A stretch of 5,427 bases of DNA, from contig JARIHA010000026.1 in NCBI GenBank assembly GCA_029288475.1, positions 1-5,427 on the forward strand, read 5' to 3'. The notes beneath the pieces are model-generated. The model made no database searches, was not told the DNA's origin, and saw nothing but the letters and a program-made list of their open reading frames with translations. How positions within the stretch are numbered: position 1 is the first letter of the stretch; every line of letters begins with the position of its first letter. Of this stretch, positions 4,739-5,427 are shown in pieces. This DNA comes from Candidatus Tayloriibacteriota bacterium (GTDB lineage: Bacteria; Patescibacteriota; Minisyncoccia; Phycocordibacterales; JARIHA01). Position numbers and translations under genes: made by a program.

Positions 4739-5145
4739 GTCTTCGCCTGATCTTTTTTCTCTTCAAGCTCAAGACAAACTGAGTTCATACAATAACGCTT
4801 GCCAGTTGAAGTAGGTCCATCGTTAAACACGTGGCCCAAATGAGAACCACACTTTGCACAGAGCACTTCTGTACGATCCATACCATATTCGGCATCTTTT
4901 TCATATTTAACAGCACCAGGAAGTGCGTCATCGAAACTTGGCCATCCAGTTCCCGAATCAAATTTAGTATCTGAAGAAAAGAGCGGGTTGCCACATACTA
5001 CACAGTTGTACGAGCCCTCGCGCTTTTCGTGAAGCAATTTGCCACTAAAAGGAGCTTCGGTTCCTTTTTCCCTGAGCACTTTATACTGCTCCGGAGTAAG
5101 CATCTTCTTTATCTCTTCCTCATTTGGGATTGAATCTTTTTTCAT
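4735..5145 (-). CDS. msrB: Peptide methionine-(R)-S-oxide reductase MsrB
   Basis: MsrB reduces the R-epimer of methionine sulfoxide in proteins, using thioredoxin or a similar donor. The 136 residues form a complete, single-domain cytoplasmic-type enzyme with no signal peptide. A structural zinc site is shown by C48-VV-C51 and C96-AK-C99. The substrate pocket shows as SGTGWPSFDD (64-73) and HLGHVFNDGP (102-111), and the catalytic cysteine is C119 in RYCMNS. The position where many MsrBs carry the resolving Cys (GCGWPSF) is Thr66 here, while an extra Cys is present at C124 (SVCLEL). The gene starts 3 nt after the msrA stop, so the pair forms an operon covering both sulfoxide epimers. No Shine-Dalgarno sequence is visible at ATG 5145, consistent with coupled translation. 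It ends tail-to-tail with the plus-strand secreted-protein gene. Confidence 0.96.
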   Translation of the reverse strand: MKKDSIPNEEEIKKMLTPEQYKVLREKGTEAPFSGKLLHEKREGSYNCVVCGNPLFSSDTKFDSGTGWPSFDDALPGAVKYEKDAEYGMDRTEVLCAKCGSHLGHVFNDGPTSTGKRYCMNSVCLELEEKKDQAKT

Positions 5146-5148
5146 AAA

Positions 5149-5427
5149 TTATTTATCTTTAGCTAATAATGCCGCAAACTTTTCCTGAACCTTCTCAAGC
5201 TTTGGATTGATGACCAGTTCGCAATAAGGATTACTCTTGTTCTTTGCAAAATAGTCCTGATGATAGCTTTCTGCTTCATAGAATTTATCGAGAGGCACTA
5301 CTTCAGTCACAATCGGCTTACCGCCGGCATTTGATTCATTTATTTCCTTGATAAAATCTTCAGCGTCCCTTTTTTGCTCGGGAGTAGTATAGAGAATGAT
5401 CGAGCGATATTGAGTACCCACATCGTT
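5149..5427 (-). CDS. msrA: Peptide methionine-(S)-S-oxide reductase MsrA, C-terminal part only
   Basis: MsrA reduces the S-epimer of methionine sulfoxide, complementing MsrB. The frame is open through the right edge, so the N-terminal half with the GCFW-type catalytic Cys lies outside and could not be checked. The 92 visible residues begin at the conserved NDVGTQYRS (1-9 of the fragment). They continue with FYEAESYHQDYF (49-60), which carries substrate-pocket residues, and end with NPYCELVINPKLEKVQEKF (66-84), as in the family's C-terminus. The GTG at 5421 falls inside the conserved NDVGTQYRS motif and is not a start. It is the upstream gene of an msrA-msrB operon with a 3-nt gap; any promoter is outside the window. 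Confidence 0.95.
   Translation of the reverse strand, partial: NDVGTQYRSIILYTTPEQKRDAEDFIKEINESNAGGKPIVTEVVPLDKFYEAESYHQDYFAKNKSNPYCELVINPKLEKVQEKFAALLAKDK

Overview
The window looks like chromosomal DNA from a Patescibacteria/CPR bacterium, most likely a Parcubacteria-type lineage. This is inferred from the wording of the proteins, not from a database match. The FtsI-like protein has the variant active-site segment EVGSIVK and an N-terminal RGTVYFQNRDGSL segment. RsmH has DEPLLMTF where most bacteria have a DxPLDMR-type sequence. The division cluster is short and tightly packed, and most starts lack a clear Shine-Dalgarno sequence. UGA does not appear inside the reading frames, so the code is the standard bacterial one and not the UGA=Gly code of some CPR groups. 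Every visible stop is UAA or UAG.

Positions 1-3500 (minus strand, read right to left) hold the start of a division and cell-wall (dcw) cluster: a promoter region, a probable unannotated 48-residue ORF, mraZ, rsmH, an ftsL-like gene, and the first 491 codons of ftsI/PBP, which runs off the left edge. Junctions are tight: 10-nt overlap, 18-nt gap, 0-nt gap (TAAATG) and 2-nt gap. The upstream control region carries direct GTGGG repeats spaced like known MraZ operators. It also has a perfect DnaA-box consensus just upstream of a plausible promoter, and it lies directly behind the terminator of the preceding gene. The 307-bp stretch 3268-3574 between mraZ and the next long gene is therefore filled by the small ORF, the operators, the promoter and the terminator.

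Positions 3575-4738 hold a divergent pair. On the minus strand is a membrane protein with two transmembrane segments and a bacterial PH-like domain. On the plus strand is a secreted, extremely low-complexity Asn/Tyr/Ser/Gly-rich protein. They share a 60-bp intergenic region built as a mirror image: a perfect 9-bp inverted repeat whose arms run into a -10-like hexamer only 6-7 nt from each start codon, suggesting two co-regulated leaderless or near-leaderless transcripts.

Positions 4735-5427 (minus strand) hold a methionine sulfoxide reductase operon, msrA (start beyond the right edge) followed after 3 nt by msrB. msrB ends tail-to-tail with the secreted-protein gene, with a 4-nt overlap and no visible terminator.

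The most interesting items are the probable small ORF and dual MraZ/DnaA-like control region ahead of mraZ, and the mirror-image promoter driving the low-complexity exoprotein and the PH-domain protein.
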